DNA of 14,555 nucleotides from an uncultured Caulobacteraceae bacterium (GCA_937967425.1 CALBST010000109.1:1-14555), one strand, 5' to 3'; positions 1 to 8,373 are shown, numbered from the stretch's first letter. The notes: generated from the sequence alone by a model not told the origin. Numbers and translations: made by a program.

Positions 1-6
1 AGATTA

Positions 7-34
7 GGCAATAGGCGGTGGGTAGTAGGCAATA
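7..34. repeat. Heptanucleotide tandem array, left copy
   Basis: Four consecutive 7-bp units in exact phase: GGCAATA (7-13), GGCGGTG (14-20), GGTAGTA (21-27) and GGCAATA (28-34). A degenerate GGAAAGT follows. The array lies about 57 bases beyond the 3' end of dxs and may continue past the left edge of the window. The unit fits a loose GGCRRTM consensus. The same unit family recurs near 9593-9673. No coding sense was found in bases 1-91. Confidence 0.6.
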
Positions 35-91
35 GGAAAGTTCGGGCGCGCGTGCGTAGCGTGCGGCGGCGACGGCGCTGCGTTCTGGCGC

Positions 92-2020
92 CTAGGCCGA
101 GGCTCCGGCGGATAAATCGTTCACGCCGCGGCCGAGCGCTAGGAGTGCGGCATTGGCGATGGCGTCGGCGTCGAGACCGGCGGCGGCGTACATGAGTTCG
201 GGCTTGTCCTGATCCTGGAAGATGTCCGGCAGCGTCAGCGTGCGGACCTTGACGCCGCGATCGAGAATGCCGTCCTTCGCCATGAAGTGCAGCACGAAGG
301 CGCCGAAGCCGCCCTCCGCGCCCTCTTCGATGGTGAGCAGCACTTCGTGCTCGCGCGCGAGGCGGCGGATGAGATCTTCGTCGAGCGGCTTGGCAAAGCG
401 CGCATCGGCGAGCGTCGTTGAAAGGCCCATGGCGGCGAGCTTGTCGGCGGCTTTGTTGGCTTCGGCCATGCGGGCGCCGAAGTTGAGCAGCGCAACCGAG
501 GCGCCTTCGCGGAGGATGCGGCCTTTGCCGATCTCGAGCGGTGTGTCTTTGTCGGCGCCGAGTTCGCCTTCAGCGTCGCCGCGCGGATAGCGGAAGGCGC
601 TGGGGCGGTCGTCAATCGCGGCGGCGGTGGCGACCATGCGGGAAAGCTCGTTGCCGTCAGCCGCGGCCATCAGGATCATGCCCGGCAGCGCGCCCATATA
701 GCCGACATCGAAGCTGCCTGCGTGTGTCGGGCCGTCAGCGCCGACGAGGCCGGCGCGGTCCATGGCGAAACGCACCGGCAGACGCTGGATGGCGACGTCG
801 TGGACGACCTGGTCGTAGCCGCGCTGCAAGAACGTCGAGTAGATGGTGCAGAACGGCTTCATGCCGTCGGCGGCGAGGCCGGCGGCGAAGGTGACCGCGT
901 GCTGCTCGGCGATGCCGACGTCGTAAGTGCGGTCCGGGAATTTCGAGCCGAAGAGATCGAGGCCGGTGCCGGAGGGCATGGCGGCGGTGATGGCGATGAT
1001 CTTCTCGTCTTTCTCGGCCTGGCGCATCAGCGCCTGCGCGAACACCTTGGTGTAGCTCGGGATCGAGCCGCCCTTGCTCTGCTCGCCGGTGACGACGTTG
1101 AACTTGGTGACGCCGTGATATTTGTCGGCGGCGTTTTCGGCTGGCGCGTAGCCTTTGCCCTTCTTGGTGACGACGTGGATCAGCACCGGGCGATCGTCGT
1201 ACTCCTTGGCATTCTTCAAGACGCGCGTGAGCACGTCGATGTCGTGGCCGTCGAACGGCCCGAGATAATGGAAGCCGAGTTCTTCGAAGAAGGTGCCGCC
1301 CGTCACCATGGTGCGCGCGTATTCTTCGGTTTTCTTGGCGATGTCGTGGATGGTTTCGCCGAGCGCCGAGGCCACGTTCTTGGCCGTCTTGCGGATACGG
1401 CGATAGGTCTTGGTCGCGGCGAGGCGCGCCAGATAGCTCGACATGCCGCCGACCGGCGGCGCGATCGACATATCGTTGTCGTTGAGGATGACGATGAGCC
1501 GCTTGGTGGTCTCGGCGGCGTTGTTCATGGCTTCGTACGCCATGCCCGCCGACATCGAGCCGTCGCCGATGACGGCGATGACGTGGCTATCCTCGCCGCG
1601 CTTATCGCGCGCGACGGCGAAACCGAGGCCGGCGCTGATCGAGGTCGAGGCGTGGGCGGCGCCGAAGGGATCGTATTCGCTCTCGGCCCGCTTGGTGAAA
1701 CCGGAGAGGCCCCCGCCCTGACGCAGCGTGCGGATGCGATCGCGGCGCCCGGTCAGGATTTTGTGCGGGTAGGCCTGGTGGCCGACGTCCCAGATGATTT
1801 TGTCGCGCGGCGCCTCGAAGACGAAGTGCAGCGCGACCGTGAGTTCGACAACGCCGAGGCCGGCGCCCAGGTGGCCGCCGGTTTGGCTGACGGCGCTGAT
1901 CGTTTCGGCGCGGAGTTCGTCGCAGACTTGGCGGAGCTGATGGCCTTCAAGCTTCCGCAGGTCGGCCGGTAGCTTGATCTGGTCGAGTAGCGGAGTGGCC
2001 GTAGAATTTTGGGGCGCCAT
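92..2020 (-). CDS. dxs: 1-deoxy-D-xylulose-5-phosphate synthase
   Basis: Thiamine-diphosphate enzyme that condenses pyruvate and glyceraldehyde 3-phosphate into DXP, the entry step of the MEP isoprenoid pathway and a precursor source for thiamine and pyridoxal; cytoplasmic. The protein is 642 residues, normal for the family. Visible landmarks are the N-terminal [12 protein letters not shown] block, [11 protein letters not shown], the ThDP/Mg motif [17 protein letters not shown] with [14 protein letters not shown] after it, and [17 protein letters not shown] in the transketolase pyrimidine domain, which carries the catalytic Glu. A transketolase C-terminal domain follows. The ATG at 2020 is preferred over the TTG directly before it because GAGG lies 5 bases upstream of the ATG. 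The gene has its own 132-base upstream region holding an FNR/FixK-type palindrome, so it is probably transcribed separately from the DUF2855 gene behind it. No damage is seen. Confidence 0.97.
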   Translation of the reverse strand: MAPQNSTATPLLDQIKLPADLRKLEGHQLRQVCDELRAETISAVSQTGGHLGAGLGVVELTVALHFVFEAPRDKIIWDVGHQAYPHKILTGRRDRIRTLRQGGGLSGFTKRAESEYDPFGAAHASTSISAGLGFAVARDKRGEDSHVIAVIGDGSMSAGMAYEAMNNAAETTKRLIVILNDNDMSIAPPVGGMSSYLARLAATKTYRRIRKTAKNVASALGETIHDIAKKTEEYARTMVTGGTFFEELGFHYLGPFDGHDIDVLTRVLKNAKEYDDRPVLIHVVTKKGKGYAPAENAADKYHGVTKFNVVTGEQSKGGSIPSYTKVFAQALMRQAEKDEKIIAITAAMPSGTGLDLFGSKFPDRTYDVGIAEQHAVTFAAGLAADGMKPFCTIYSTFLQRGYDQVVHDVAIQRLPVRFAMDRAGLVGADGPTHAGSFDVGYMGALPGMILMAAADGNELSRMVATAAAIDDRPSAFRYPRGDAEGELGADKDTPLEIGKGRILREGASVALLNFGARMAEANKAADKLAAMGLSTTLADARFAKPLDEDLIRRLAREHEVLLTIEEGAEGGFGAFVLHFMAKDGILDRGVKVRTLTLPDIFQDQDKPELMYAAAGLDADAIANAALLALGRGVNDLSAGASA

Positions 2021-2033
2021 CAAGTCCTCAGCC

Positions 2034-2049
2034 TTTGATTTGGATCAAA
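2034..2049. promoter_or_regulatory. FNR/FixK-type palindrome upstream of dxs
   Basis: TTTGAT-TTGG-ATCAAA is a perfect two-fold palindrome that contains the FNR/FixK-class consensus TTGAT-N4-ATCAA exactly. It ends 13 bases before the dxs ATG. Being this close to the start codon, it would more naturally act by blocking transcription or sit in the leader than act as a -41.5 activator site. No convincing -35/-10 pair could be placed around it. Confidence 0.55.
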
Positions 2050-2152
2050 AGCGTAGCCCCGTTCCCCGCGGAAAGCGACGCCTAGACCATGGCCGGAACA
2101 TGGTTTTCCCGCCTCTTTTCGTGCGTCAGGTGGGCGCAGTAGCAAATGGGTG

Positions 2153-3205
2153 TCAGAACGCCCCGACCAGGCCGTCCCGTGGTGGGACATCGCCGGCGAC
2201 GAGGCGTGTCCAGGCGGCTTGCACGGCGCTGGCGCCGGTGACGCGCTGCGCTGCGACGAACGCGCGTGAGGCTTCATAGAAGGCGCGGAGATCGCGCACC
2301 ATGGCGGCGCCGAGCGAGGGATCGGTTTTCAGGCGTTCGGCGGCGTAAGTGGGCACGAAGAAGAATTCGGGCTTCGGGCCGGGCAGTTCTGCGCCGCCGC
2401 GTTCGCTGGCCCAATCGGTGAGGCCGATGATAATGCTGCGGGTCAGCGCATCAGCCAGTGTGCGATGCACAGTGGCGTTAAGTTCGGCGCGGCCGAGATA
2501 ATCGACATAGGTTGCTGGCGCTTCTGCTTTGAGCGCGCCCGCTTCGTTGTAGAGAACGACGCGATGATAGAGGCCGCTCTCGCGCACATAAGATTCGTTG
2601 CCAGGTGAGGTTAGGCCGATCAGTTCGGCGCCGCCGAGTTGGCGAAGCTGATGGGCGGTGGCGAGCGCGGTCTTGGACGAGGCGCTGGAGAGCACAACTG
2701 TCTTGGCCGCGCCCTGCTTGATGAAATCGGCAGCCCACCAGCCGGTGCCATACAATGGGCGGAACAGCGTTTGCTCGGCTTCGTAGCGGGCGTCATAAGC
2801 GGGATCGGCGGTGATCTCCGTATAGACGTTGTAGAGCGCGGCTTTTGGGGCGCGGTGCGGCGCGGTGTCGACGAAGCCGGTCGCGGTTTTGCGCGGTATG
2901 ACATCGAGCGACTCCGCGAGCGGGTAATAGCCGTAATAGCGCGCGCCGGCAGCGATCTCGGGCGAATTGGATTCGGCGACGGTGGCGAAGCCCCAGACCG
3001 GCACTTTGCCCCAGCCTTCCGGCGCCGGGAAAAAATCCCAATAGCCGAGCATGCCCTCGCCCATGGCGGCGTAGGTGACGTTGTTGGAGGTGAGCGCGAA
3101 GAGATCGAGCTTGAGGCGCGCCGCGCCCGGCGCCAGCGGCGCGCCCGGCGCATCAACCAGTTGGGTTGTGCGGATGTCTTTCCTGTTGATGTGGAGTTCG
3201 CGCAT
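2153..3205 (-). CDS. DUF2855 family protein (MDR-like, function unknown)
   Basis: A 350-residue protein matching, by overall sequence character, the DUF2855 family, whose members resemble medium-chain dehydrogenases/reductases but have no assigned reaction. The N-terminal half holds the aromatic stretches LGYWDFFPAP and VPVWGFATV. Residues about 165-215 (VVLSSASSKTALATAHQLRQ, then GLTSPGN) look like the nucleotide-binding half of an MDR fold, with SSASSKTA in place of a classical GxGxxG. There is no signal peptide, so it is probably cytoplasmic. The ATG at 3205 has a strong AAGGAG five bases upstream. It lies 61 bases behind the TlpA-like gene, separated by a perfect 9-bp hairpin, and the two may be co-transcribed. 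Function is not known; an oxidoreductase role is only an inference. Confidence 0.85.
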   Translation of the reverse strand: MRELHINRKDIRTTQLVDAPGAPLAPGAARLKLDLFALTSNNVTYAAMGEGMLGYWDFFPAPEGWGKVPVWGFATVAESNSPEIAAGARYYGYYPLAESLDVIPRKTATGFVDTAPHRAPKAALYNVYTEITADPAYDARYEAEQTLFRPLYGTGWWAADFIKQGAAKTVVLSSASSKTALATAHQLRQLGGAELIGLTSPGNESYVRESGLYHRVVLYNEAGALKAEAPATYVDYLGRAELNATVHRTLADALTRSIIIGLTDWASERGGAELPGPKPEFFFVPTYAAERLKTDPSLGAAMVRDLRAFYEASRAFVAAQRVTGASAVQAAWTRLVAGDVPPRDGLVGAF

Positions 3206-3216
3206 GATGGCTCCTT

Positions 3217-3242
3217 GCTTGAGCCTGCGTAGCGGCTCAAGC
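3217..3242. other. Perfect 9-bp hairpin between tlpA-like and DUF2855 genes
   Basis: GCTTGAGCC (3217-3225) and GGCTCAAGC (3234-3242) are exact reverse complements around an 8-base loop. The hairpin starts 24 bases after the tlpA-like stop codon and ends just before the ribosome binding site of the DUF2855 gene. No T-run follows on the minus strand, so it is not a standard intrinsic terminator. It could be an RNA-stability or attenuation structure, or an operator. Confidence 0.5.
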
Positions 3243-3266
3243 GCGCGCCGTCACGTCATTCGGCGC

Positions 3267-3818
3267 TTATGCCAGAACGGCGGCCACGGTTCGCTCGATC
3301 TCGCGCAAGCTGGAGGCGCCGTCATAACGGCCAAAGGCGGCGACGGGATTGCCGTTCGCGGCGAAGATGTAAAGGCGCGGCAGCAGGATTCGCGCGCCCT
3401 CTCCCGGATTGTTGAAGGCGCGATAGAAAGGGATAGTCCCCCAGAGCTGGGTGTAGTTCATGCGCGCACGCTGCATGAAGCGTGGCAATTGCCCTGAAGC
3501 GCGCGTCTCTTCGCGATCCATGTTCACGCCTATGATGTTGAGACGTTCAGGCGGCGTGCGCGTCCGGATGCGGGCCAGCATTCGCCCTTCGGCCAGGCAT
3601 GGCGAACACCATGTGGCCCAAAATGCGATGACGGCGGGGCCAGGCCGCAAATGCGCGCCCAAGGTCGTCACCGTGCTTTGCGGCGTCGCGAGTTGAAGCG
3701 CGCTCAACGTATCGAGCGCCGGCGGCAACTCCGGATCAGGGATGGCCTGCGCATGGGCTGCGCCGGGCGCAACCATCACTGCCGCGAGTCCGGCAAGGTG
3801 CGTGCGGCGTGTGATCAT
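3267..3818 (-). CDS. TlpA-like thioredoxin-fold protein, exported
   Basis: A 183-residue thioredoxin-fold protein of the TlpA/ResA type, predicted to handle thiol-disulfide exchange in the periplasm. The N-terminus begins MITRRTHLAG with a hydrophobic core and a likely cleavage after AHA near residue 23. The paired arginines suggest Tat export, but the motif is imperfect (H instead of F), so Sec remains possible. The redox centre is WCSPC, with cysteines at 71 and 74 in the context AFWATWCSPC. The cis-proline is probably that of LLPRLYIF, followed by AANGNPVAAFGRYDG near the C-terminus. AAGGG upstream supports the ATG at 3818. It precedes the DUF2855 gene on the same strand and diverges from the oligopeptidase gene across 139 bases. 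No cytochrome-biogenesis neighbours are present, so its partner protein is unknown. Confidence 0.88.
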   Translation of the reverse strand: MITRRTHLAGLAAVMVAPGAAHAQAIPDPELPPALDTLSALQLATPQSTVTTLGAHLRPGPAVIAFWATWCSPCLAEGRMLARIRTRTPPERLNIIGVNMDREETRASGQLPRFMQRARMNYTQLWGTIPFYRAFNNPGEGARILLPRLYIFAANGNPVAAFGRYDGASSLREIERTVAAVLA

Positions 3819-3957
3819 GGTCGGATCCCTTCACTCGAAACCTGGGAACCCTAAGCTGAACGCCACGTGAACCGCAATTTTCGACGAACGCCAATGCTGG
3901 CGGGTGGGCGCACGCGGCTTGGGCGGCTACACCGGCCACAAAGCAAGGAGATCGATA

Positions 3958-6072
3958 GTGGGGCGCAATCTGTTTTACACATGCGTGATGGCGGCGGTGT
4001 TGGCGGCGGGCTGCGCGGCATCACCCGAGCCAATGCCGACGCCTGCCGAGGCGCCCGCGGCTGCGGCCGATCCGTATCTTTGGCTGGAAGAGGTCGAGGG
4101 CGAGCGTGCTTTGGCGTGGGTGCATCAGCAGAACAATCGCTCGCTGCCGGTGTTGGAAAACGATCCGCGCTATGCAGGCTTGTTGGACGCGGCGCTCGAA
4201 GTGGCGCAGAGCCGGGATCGCTTGCCTCTCGGCCAGATCCGCGGCGGTTACGTCTATAATTTCTGGCAAGACCCAGATCATGTGCGCGGGATATTGCGGC
4301 GCGCGCCGCTCGCAGGTTACGCGGCGAACGATCCGCGCTGGGAAACGGTCCTTGATATCGACGCGCTGGCGCGCGCGGAGAACGCGAACTGGGTTTATCA
4401 AGGCGCCGACTGCGATCCGTCTGGCGTGCGCTGCATGATCTCGCTGTCCAATGGCGGTCTGGACGCCTCGACCGACCGTGAGTTCGATCTGCAGACGCGG
4501 CAATTCGTTGACGGCGGCTTTGTCGTACCCGAGGCGAAATCCAACATTGGCTGGCTCGATCGCGACACGTTGCTCGTGGCGACAAATTGGGGCGAAGGTT
4601 CGCTGACGGAATCCGGCTATCCGTTCATCCTGAAAGCCTGGCGGCGCGGAACGCCGCTCGCTAGCGCGACGGAGATCATGCGCGGTGAGCGCAGCGATGT
4701 TTCGCTTTCCGTGGCGACGTTCGACGATGAAAGCGGCGATCACATCGCCATCGCGGTCGAGGCGGAGACCTTCTTCGAAACCGTCTATTCGCTGATCACG
4801 CCGCAAGGACCGCAGCGCCTGACGTTGCCGCGCAAATCAACCATCCATGAATTCTTCGCCGACCGGCTGATCGTGACGCTTGAAGAAGCATGGACTGTCG
4901 GTGGGCAGACCTATCCCTCCGGCGCGCTGCTGGCGGTTCCGCTGACCAGCGCAACGCGCCCAGCTCCCACGATCGAAGTCATCTTTACGCCGAACGATCG
5001 CCAATCGATCGAGGACGTGGAAGCCACGCGCGACGGCTTGCTGGTCGCCGGCTTCGACAATGTGCGTGGGCGCTTGCAACGCTTCACATTGCGGAGCGGC
5101 TCTTGGCGCGGTGAGCAAATCGCGCTGCCGCCGACGGGCGTGGTGACGCTGCCAGGGATGTCGACCTCCGAAAGCCGCGCATTCGCGGTGTTCGAAGATT
5201 TCCTGACGCCGCCTACGCTTTATGCACTGAACGGCGCCCAGGCGCGCAGCGTGCGCTCGCTGCCGGCGCAGTTCGATGCGTCGCCCTATGTGACGGAGCA
5301 GTTTGAAGCGACCAGCGCCGACGGCACGCGCGTGCCCTATTTCGTCGTACGCCGCCGCGACATGCAGATGAACGGGCAGAACCCGACCCTGCTCTACGCT
5401 TATGGCGGTTTCCAGCTGTCGCAGGTGCCGAGCTACAACGCCTATATCGGCCGGCTCTGGCTCGATCAGGGCGGCACATATGTGTTGGCCAATATCCGCG
5501 GCGGCGGCGAGTTCGGGCCGAACTGGCACGCGGCGGGGCTGCTGACGAATAGGCAGCGCATCTATGACGATTTCTATGCCGTGGAGCGCGATCTGGTGAC
5601 GCGCAACATCACCAGCCCACGCCGCTTGGGAATTTCCGGGCGCTCAAACGGCGGCTTGTTGATGGGCGTGATGCTCAATCAGCATCCGGAGATGGTCAAC
5701 GCGGCTATCATCGGCTCTCCACTGTTGGACATGCTACGCTACGATCAATTGCTGGCGGGCGCATCGTGGGTGGGCGAGTACGGCTCGCCTAGTATTCCGG
5801 AGCAGCGCGCATTCCTGGAACAGATCACGCCCTATCAGAATCTGCGGGCGCGCGAGGATTTCCCGACTGTGTTCATCTACACGTCAACCAAGGATGATCG
5901 CGTGCACCCTGGTCACGCCCGCAAATACGGCGCGCGGCTGGATGAACTCGGCATTCCGTATCTCTATTACGAGAACACCGATGGTGGCCACCAGGCCAAC
6001 GCGAACCTGCGCGAGGCGGCGCGGCGGCGGACGCTGGAATACATGTATCTGACGCAGCGGCTGATCGATTGA
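3958..6072 (+). CDS. Prolyl oligopeptidase family serine peptidase (S9A), exported
   Basis: A 704-residue serine peptidase of the prolyl oligopeptidase family, which cuts short proline-containing peptides. The family layout is a seven-bladed propeller (here roughly residues 60-420) followed by an alpha/beta-hydrolase domain (about 425-704). The catalytic triad is visible: Ser563 in GRSNGG, Asp646/647 in TKDDRVHPGH and His678 in DGGHQAN. The family signature YGGFQLS and the oxyanion-region NIRGGGEFG are also present. The GTG at 3958 is chosen because AAGGAG lies 7 bases upstream; the in-frame GTG at 3904 lacks this and would add 18 residues before the signal peptide. The new N-terminus has a hydrophobic stretch ending AAGC (Cys19), an imperfect lipobox (Ala at -3), so it is either a lipoprotein or Sec-cleaved. 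A Pro/Ala-rich linker follows. It stands alone on the plus strand and converges on ispA. Confidence 0.95.
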   Translation: MGRNLFYTCVMAAVLAAGCAASPEPMPTPAEAPAAAADPYLWLEEVEGERALAWVHQQNNRSLPVLENDPRYAGLLDAALEVAQSRDRLPLGQIRGGYVYNFWQDPDHVRGILRRAPLAGYAANDPRWETVLDIDALARAENANWVYQGADCDPSGVRCMISLSNGGLDASTDREFDLQTRQFVDGGFVVPEAKSNIGWLDRDTLLVATNWGEGSLTESGYPFILKAWRRGTPLASATEIMRGERSDVSLSVATFDDESGDHIAIAVEAETFFETVYSLITPQGPQRLTLPRKSTIHEFFADRLIVTLEEAWTVGGQTYPSGALLAVPLTSATRPAPTIEVIFTPNDRQSIEDVEATRDGLLVAGFDNVRGRLQRFTLRSGSWRGEQIALPPTGVVTLPGMSTSESRAFAVFEDFLTPPTLYALNGAQARSVRSLPAQFDASPYVTEQFEATSADGTRVPYFVVRRRDMQMNGQNPTLLYAYGGFQLSQVPSYNAYIGRLWLDQGGTYVLANIRGGGEFGPNWHAAGLLTNRQRIYDDFYAVERDLVTRNITSPRRLGISGRSNGGLLMGVMLNQHPEMVNAAIIGSPLLDMLRYDQLLAGASWVGEYGSPSIPEQRAFLEQITPYQNLRAREDFPTVFIYTSTKDDRVHPGHARKYGARLDELGIPYLYYENTDGGHQANANLREAARRRTLEYMYLTQRLID

Positions 6073-6074
6073 CG

Positions 6075-6152
6075 TATGGAGCGCGGGCGTCCCCGCCCGC
6101 ACTTACGATCGCCGTTGCGAGCAAACGCGGGCGAGGACGCCCGCGCTCCATA
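6075..6152. repeat. Nested inverted repeat (REP/BIME-like) between convergent genes
   Basis: Two 26-bp arms, 6075-6100 and 6127-6152, are reverse complements at 25 of 26 positions and are separated by a 26-base spacer. Each arm also folds on itself: GCGGGCG pairs with CGCCCGC inside both arms. Two mirrored units that each carry a small palindrome is the layout of a BIME built from REP sequences. It sits exactly between the stops of the oligopeptidase and ispA and could also end transcription from both sides. No T-run is present. Confidence 0.7.
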
Positions 6153-6156
6153 GGCG

Positions 6157-7044
6157 CTAGTAACGCCGATCGACGATGAAATCGACGGCGTCGAGGAGGA
6201 TGCGAGCGCGGCTGCCGAAGGCGCCGAGGTGGGCCTTGGCTTGCTTGGCCAGCATGTCGATGCGCTCGCGGGTGGCGTCGGCGCCGAGCACGGTGACGAA
6301 GTTCACCTTGCCGCGAGCCTTGTCCTTGCCCACGGCTTTGCCGGTGTCGCGCACGACGCCTTCAGCATCGAGCAAATCGTCGCGCATTTGGAACGCGAGG
6401 CCGACATCGTGGGCGTAGCGTGAGAGCGCGGTCTTCTCCGCTTCGGAAGCGGCGCCGATCAGCGCGCCGGCGTCGACGGCGAAATTGATGAGCGCGCCGG
6501 TCTTCAACCGGTTCATGCGGGTGACGGCGATGAGATCGGAGCCGATATCGGCGCCGGCCATGTCGGCGGCTTGTCCCGCGACCATGCCTTGCGCACCGGA
6601 GGCTTTCGCTAGACCCGTAATCAGCTTGCAGCGCATTTGCGGATCGGGATGCGTGGCGGGATCGGCCATCAACTCGAATGCAAACGTCAGCAGCGCATCG
6701 CCTGCGAGGATGGCGGTCGCTTCGTCATATTGGCGATGCAGCGTCGCACGGCCGCGGCGGAGATCGTCATCGTCCATGGCCGGCAGATCGTCATGCACGA
6801 GGCTGTAAGTGTGCACGCATTCGATTGCGCACGCGGCGCGCAGCAAGGCGCCTTCGTCGGCGTCGAAGATCCGCCCGGCTTCGAGCGTGAAGAACGGACG
6901 CAGCCGCTTGCCGCCACCGAGAGCAGCGTACCTAATGGCGCCCAACAGGCGCGCCTCCGGCCCCTGCTCACGGGGCAAGAGCCCGTCGAGGGCGGTATGG
7001 ACCCGCTCGGCGGTGTCCTTCAGGCGCGCTTCAAGTTGGGACAT
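6157..7044 (-). CDS. ispA: Farnesyl diphosphate synthase (polyprenyl synthetase)
   Basis: Condenses dimethylallyl or geranyl diphosphate with isopentenyl diphosphate; the product is most likely C15 farnesyl diphosphate, precursor of quinones, undecaprenyl carrier and hopanoids. The 295-residue length is typical. The first aspartate-rich motif is DDLPAMDDDDLRRG (Asp85/86 and Asp91/92), with the two-residue insertion of bacterial type II FPP synthases. The second is DDLLD (Asp222, 223, 226). GGGKRLRP (43-50) is the IPP-binding stretch. Tyr80, five residues before the first motif, matches the aromatic position that limits chain length to C15 in this class, which argues against a longer-chain enzyme. 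AGGGGA upstream supports the ATG at 7044. It is transcribed away from the TIR gene across 201 bases and is isolated from its usual partners dxs and xseB. Confidence 0.95.
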   Translation of the reverse strand: MSQLEARLKDTAERVHTALDGLLPREQGPEARLLGAIRYAALGGGKRLRPFFTLEAGRIFDADEGALLRAACAIECVHTYSLVHDDLPAMDDDDLRRGRATLHRQYDEATAILAGDALLTFAFELMADPATHPDPQMRCKLITGLAKASGAQGMVAGQAADMAGADIGSDLIAVTRMNRLKTGALINFAVDAGALIGAASEAEKTALSRYAHDVGLAFQMRDDLLDAEGVVRDTGKAVGKDKARGKVNFVTVLGADATRERIDMLAKQAKAHLGAFGSRARILLDAVDFIVDRRY

Positions 7045-7245
7045 GGCGCGCTTCCCCTAACAGAGCGTCCGGCGGGCGCAAGCACCCCCTACTGGTTGTG
7101 GGCGCCAGGCCGCTGCGCCGTCGCCCTTTATTGCGACACATGAAAAGGGTTAGATGTGCCCCTTGGGGGGTGCAGAAGCAGCCCGGTGCGGTCTTTGCAA
7201 GCCACGCCGGGTTCTGGGTTCCTCGATAGAGAGTGGGGAAATTGC

Positions 7246-8367
7246 ATGCCGTCTGTGGTGATCATCCACGCCGCGGAAGACACGCTGCCGGCCAGGGCGC
7301 TGGCCGAAAAGCTTCGCATGGCCCAGGTCCAAGTGGTGCTCGAAAAATCGCCTGGCGACGAGCTTCGCAATGCCGTGAAAGCCGCGCCGGTTACGATCGC
7401 CCTGTGGTCGCCCCGCTCGGTGCAGAATTCGGAACTTGCCGAGGAGGTAAAATTCGCGCGCGGCAAGAGCAACGTGTTCCACGCGCTCATGCAAAGTGCG
7501 CCGGCTCCCGAACAATTCCGCAACGACAAAGCGGTGAACCTCACCGGCTGGCGCGGCGAGGACGAATTCGAGCCGTGGCGCGAACTGGCAAAATTGGTGA
7601 CGGACAAGGCCGGCGTCCCGCCGCTGCCGCCGCCAGCGCCAAAACCGCCATCCGGCTTCTTCCAACCCGGACGCCCGAGTGAAGCCGCCGCCGCGGCGCA
7701 GCCGGCGCCGGCGGCCCGTCAACAACAGCAACAACAACGCCCGCAGGCGGCGCCGCAGCAGCGTTCAGCGCCGCCGCCCCGCTCAGCGCCGCCGCAACCC
7801 CAACGCAGCATTCCGCAACCTGAGACTGAGCCGAAGAAAGGCGGCGGCATGGTTCTCATCGCCGCCATCGTCTTCATCGTGGTCGCTGGACTTGGCGGCG
7901 GCGGATACTGGTACTTCACCCAAAACAGCGCGGCGACGACATCGGCGGCGTGGGATGCGGTAGAGCGCAATGATGCTGATGCGCTGCGTGAATTTCTCGC
8001 CGGCGATCCGGGCGAGTATCGCCAAGCGGCGCAGCAGGCTTTGGCTGACCTCGAAGAGCGGACGTTCGCCTCCGCCAGCGATACCGACACGATCGAAGCC
8101 TTCGAAGCATTCTTGAACGATTTCCCAGACAGCCGGCACGCCACGCGCGCCCGCGGCCGCATTGCCGAACTACGCACGCTGCAGCCAGCCGAAGCGCCTG
8201 TGACGACGGAAGCGCCGCTTGGTCCGGAAGTGGACCCCGATCTGTTGCCGCCGGGCTCAGTGACGCCGACGCCGGAGCCAGCGGCGACGGACACCACCGG
8301 CGGCCCGCAGCAGATCACGCCGCCGTCTGAAGAGAACGCGCCGCCGGCTGAAGGCCCGACCAACTAG
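7246..8367 (+). CDS. TIR domain - transmembrane - periplasmic repeat protein
   Basis: A 373-residue protein of unknown function with three regions. Residues 1-123 look like a TIR domain: VVIIHAAED strand, helix ARALAEKLR, strand VQVVLE, then IALWSPRSVQNSELAEEVKFA. In TIR NADases this last place carries the catalytic Glu, here Glu66 or Glu67. Residues 124-200 are a Pro/Gln/Ala-rich linker with six consecutive Gln. Residues 202-222 (start MVLIAAIVFIVV) form one membrane helix, preceded by two lysines, which puts the TIR domain in the cytoplasm. Residues 235-310 contain two related ~38-residue helical units (AWDAVERNDADALREFL and TFASASDTDTIEAFEAFL). An acidic Pro/Thr-rich tail ends the protein. 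The ATG at 7246 follows GGGGA; an in-frame upstream extension has no domain. Defence, stress signalling or scaffolding are all possible; the TIR call itself rests on pattern recognition. Confidence 0.78.
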   Translation: MPSVVIIHAAEDTLPARALAEKLRMAQVQVVLEKSPGDELRNAVKAAPVTIALWSPRSVQNSELAEEVKFARGKSNVFHALMQSAPAPEQFRNDKAVNLTGWRGEDEFEPWRELAKLVTDKAGVPPLPPPAPKPPSGFFQPGRPSEAAAAAQPAPAARQQQQQQRPQAAPQQRSAPPPRSAPPQPQRSIPQPETEPKKGGGMVLIAAIVFIVVAGLGGGGYWYFTQNSAATTSAAWDAVERNDADALREFLAGDPGEYRQAAQQALADLEERTFASASDTDTIEAFEAFLNDFPDSRHATRARGRIAELRTLQPAEAPVTTEAPLGPEVDPDLLPPGSVTPTPEPAATDTTGGPQQITPPSEENAPPAEGPTN

Positions 8368-8373
8368 TGTGAC

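Noticed and set aside
722..1972. 416-residue open frame on the plus strand opposite dxs
   Set aside because: It is the mirror of a fully conserved dxs gene in GC-rich DNA; composition (Asp/Val/Gly/Arg-rich, no domain) is typical of an antisense shadow.
3904..3957. Upstream GTG start for the oligopeptidase
   Set aside because: No ribosome binding site, and it would place 18 polar residues ahead of the signal peptide; the GTG at 3958 has AAGGAG at ideal spacing.
4021..4806. 261-residue minus-strand open frame inside the oligopeptidase gene
   Set aside because: Opposite a well-conserved peptidase, no recognisable domain and no ribosome binding site support; shadow frame.
7131..7155. TTGCGA ... 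TTAGAT as a promoter for the TIR gene
   Set aside because: The spacer is only 13 bases, too short for a standard sigma-70 promoter.
7719..8363. 214-residue minus-strand open frame opposite the TIR gene
   Set aside because: Low-complexity Ser/Gly/Cys-rich translation of the antisense of a Pro/Gln linker; no domain.
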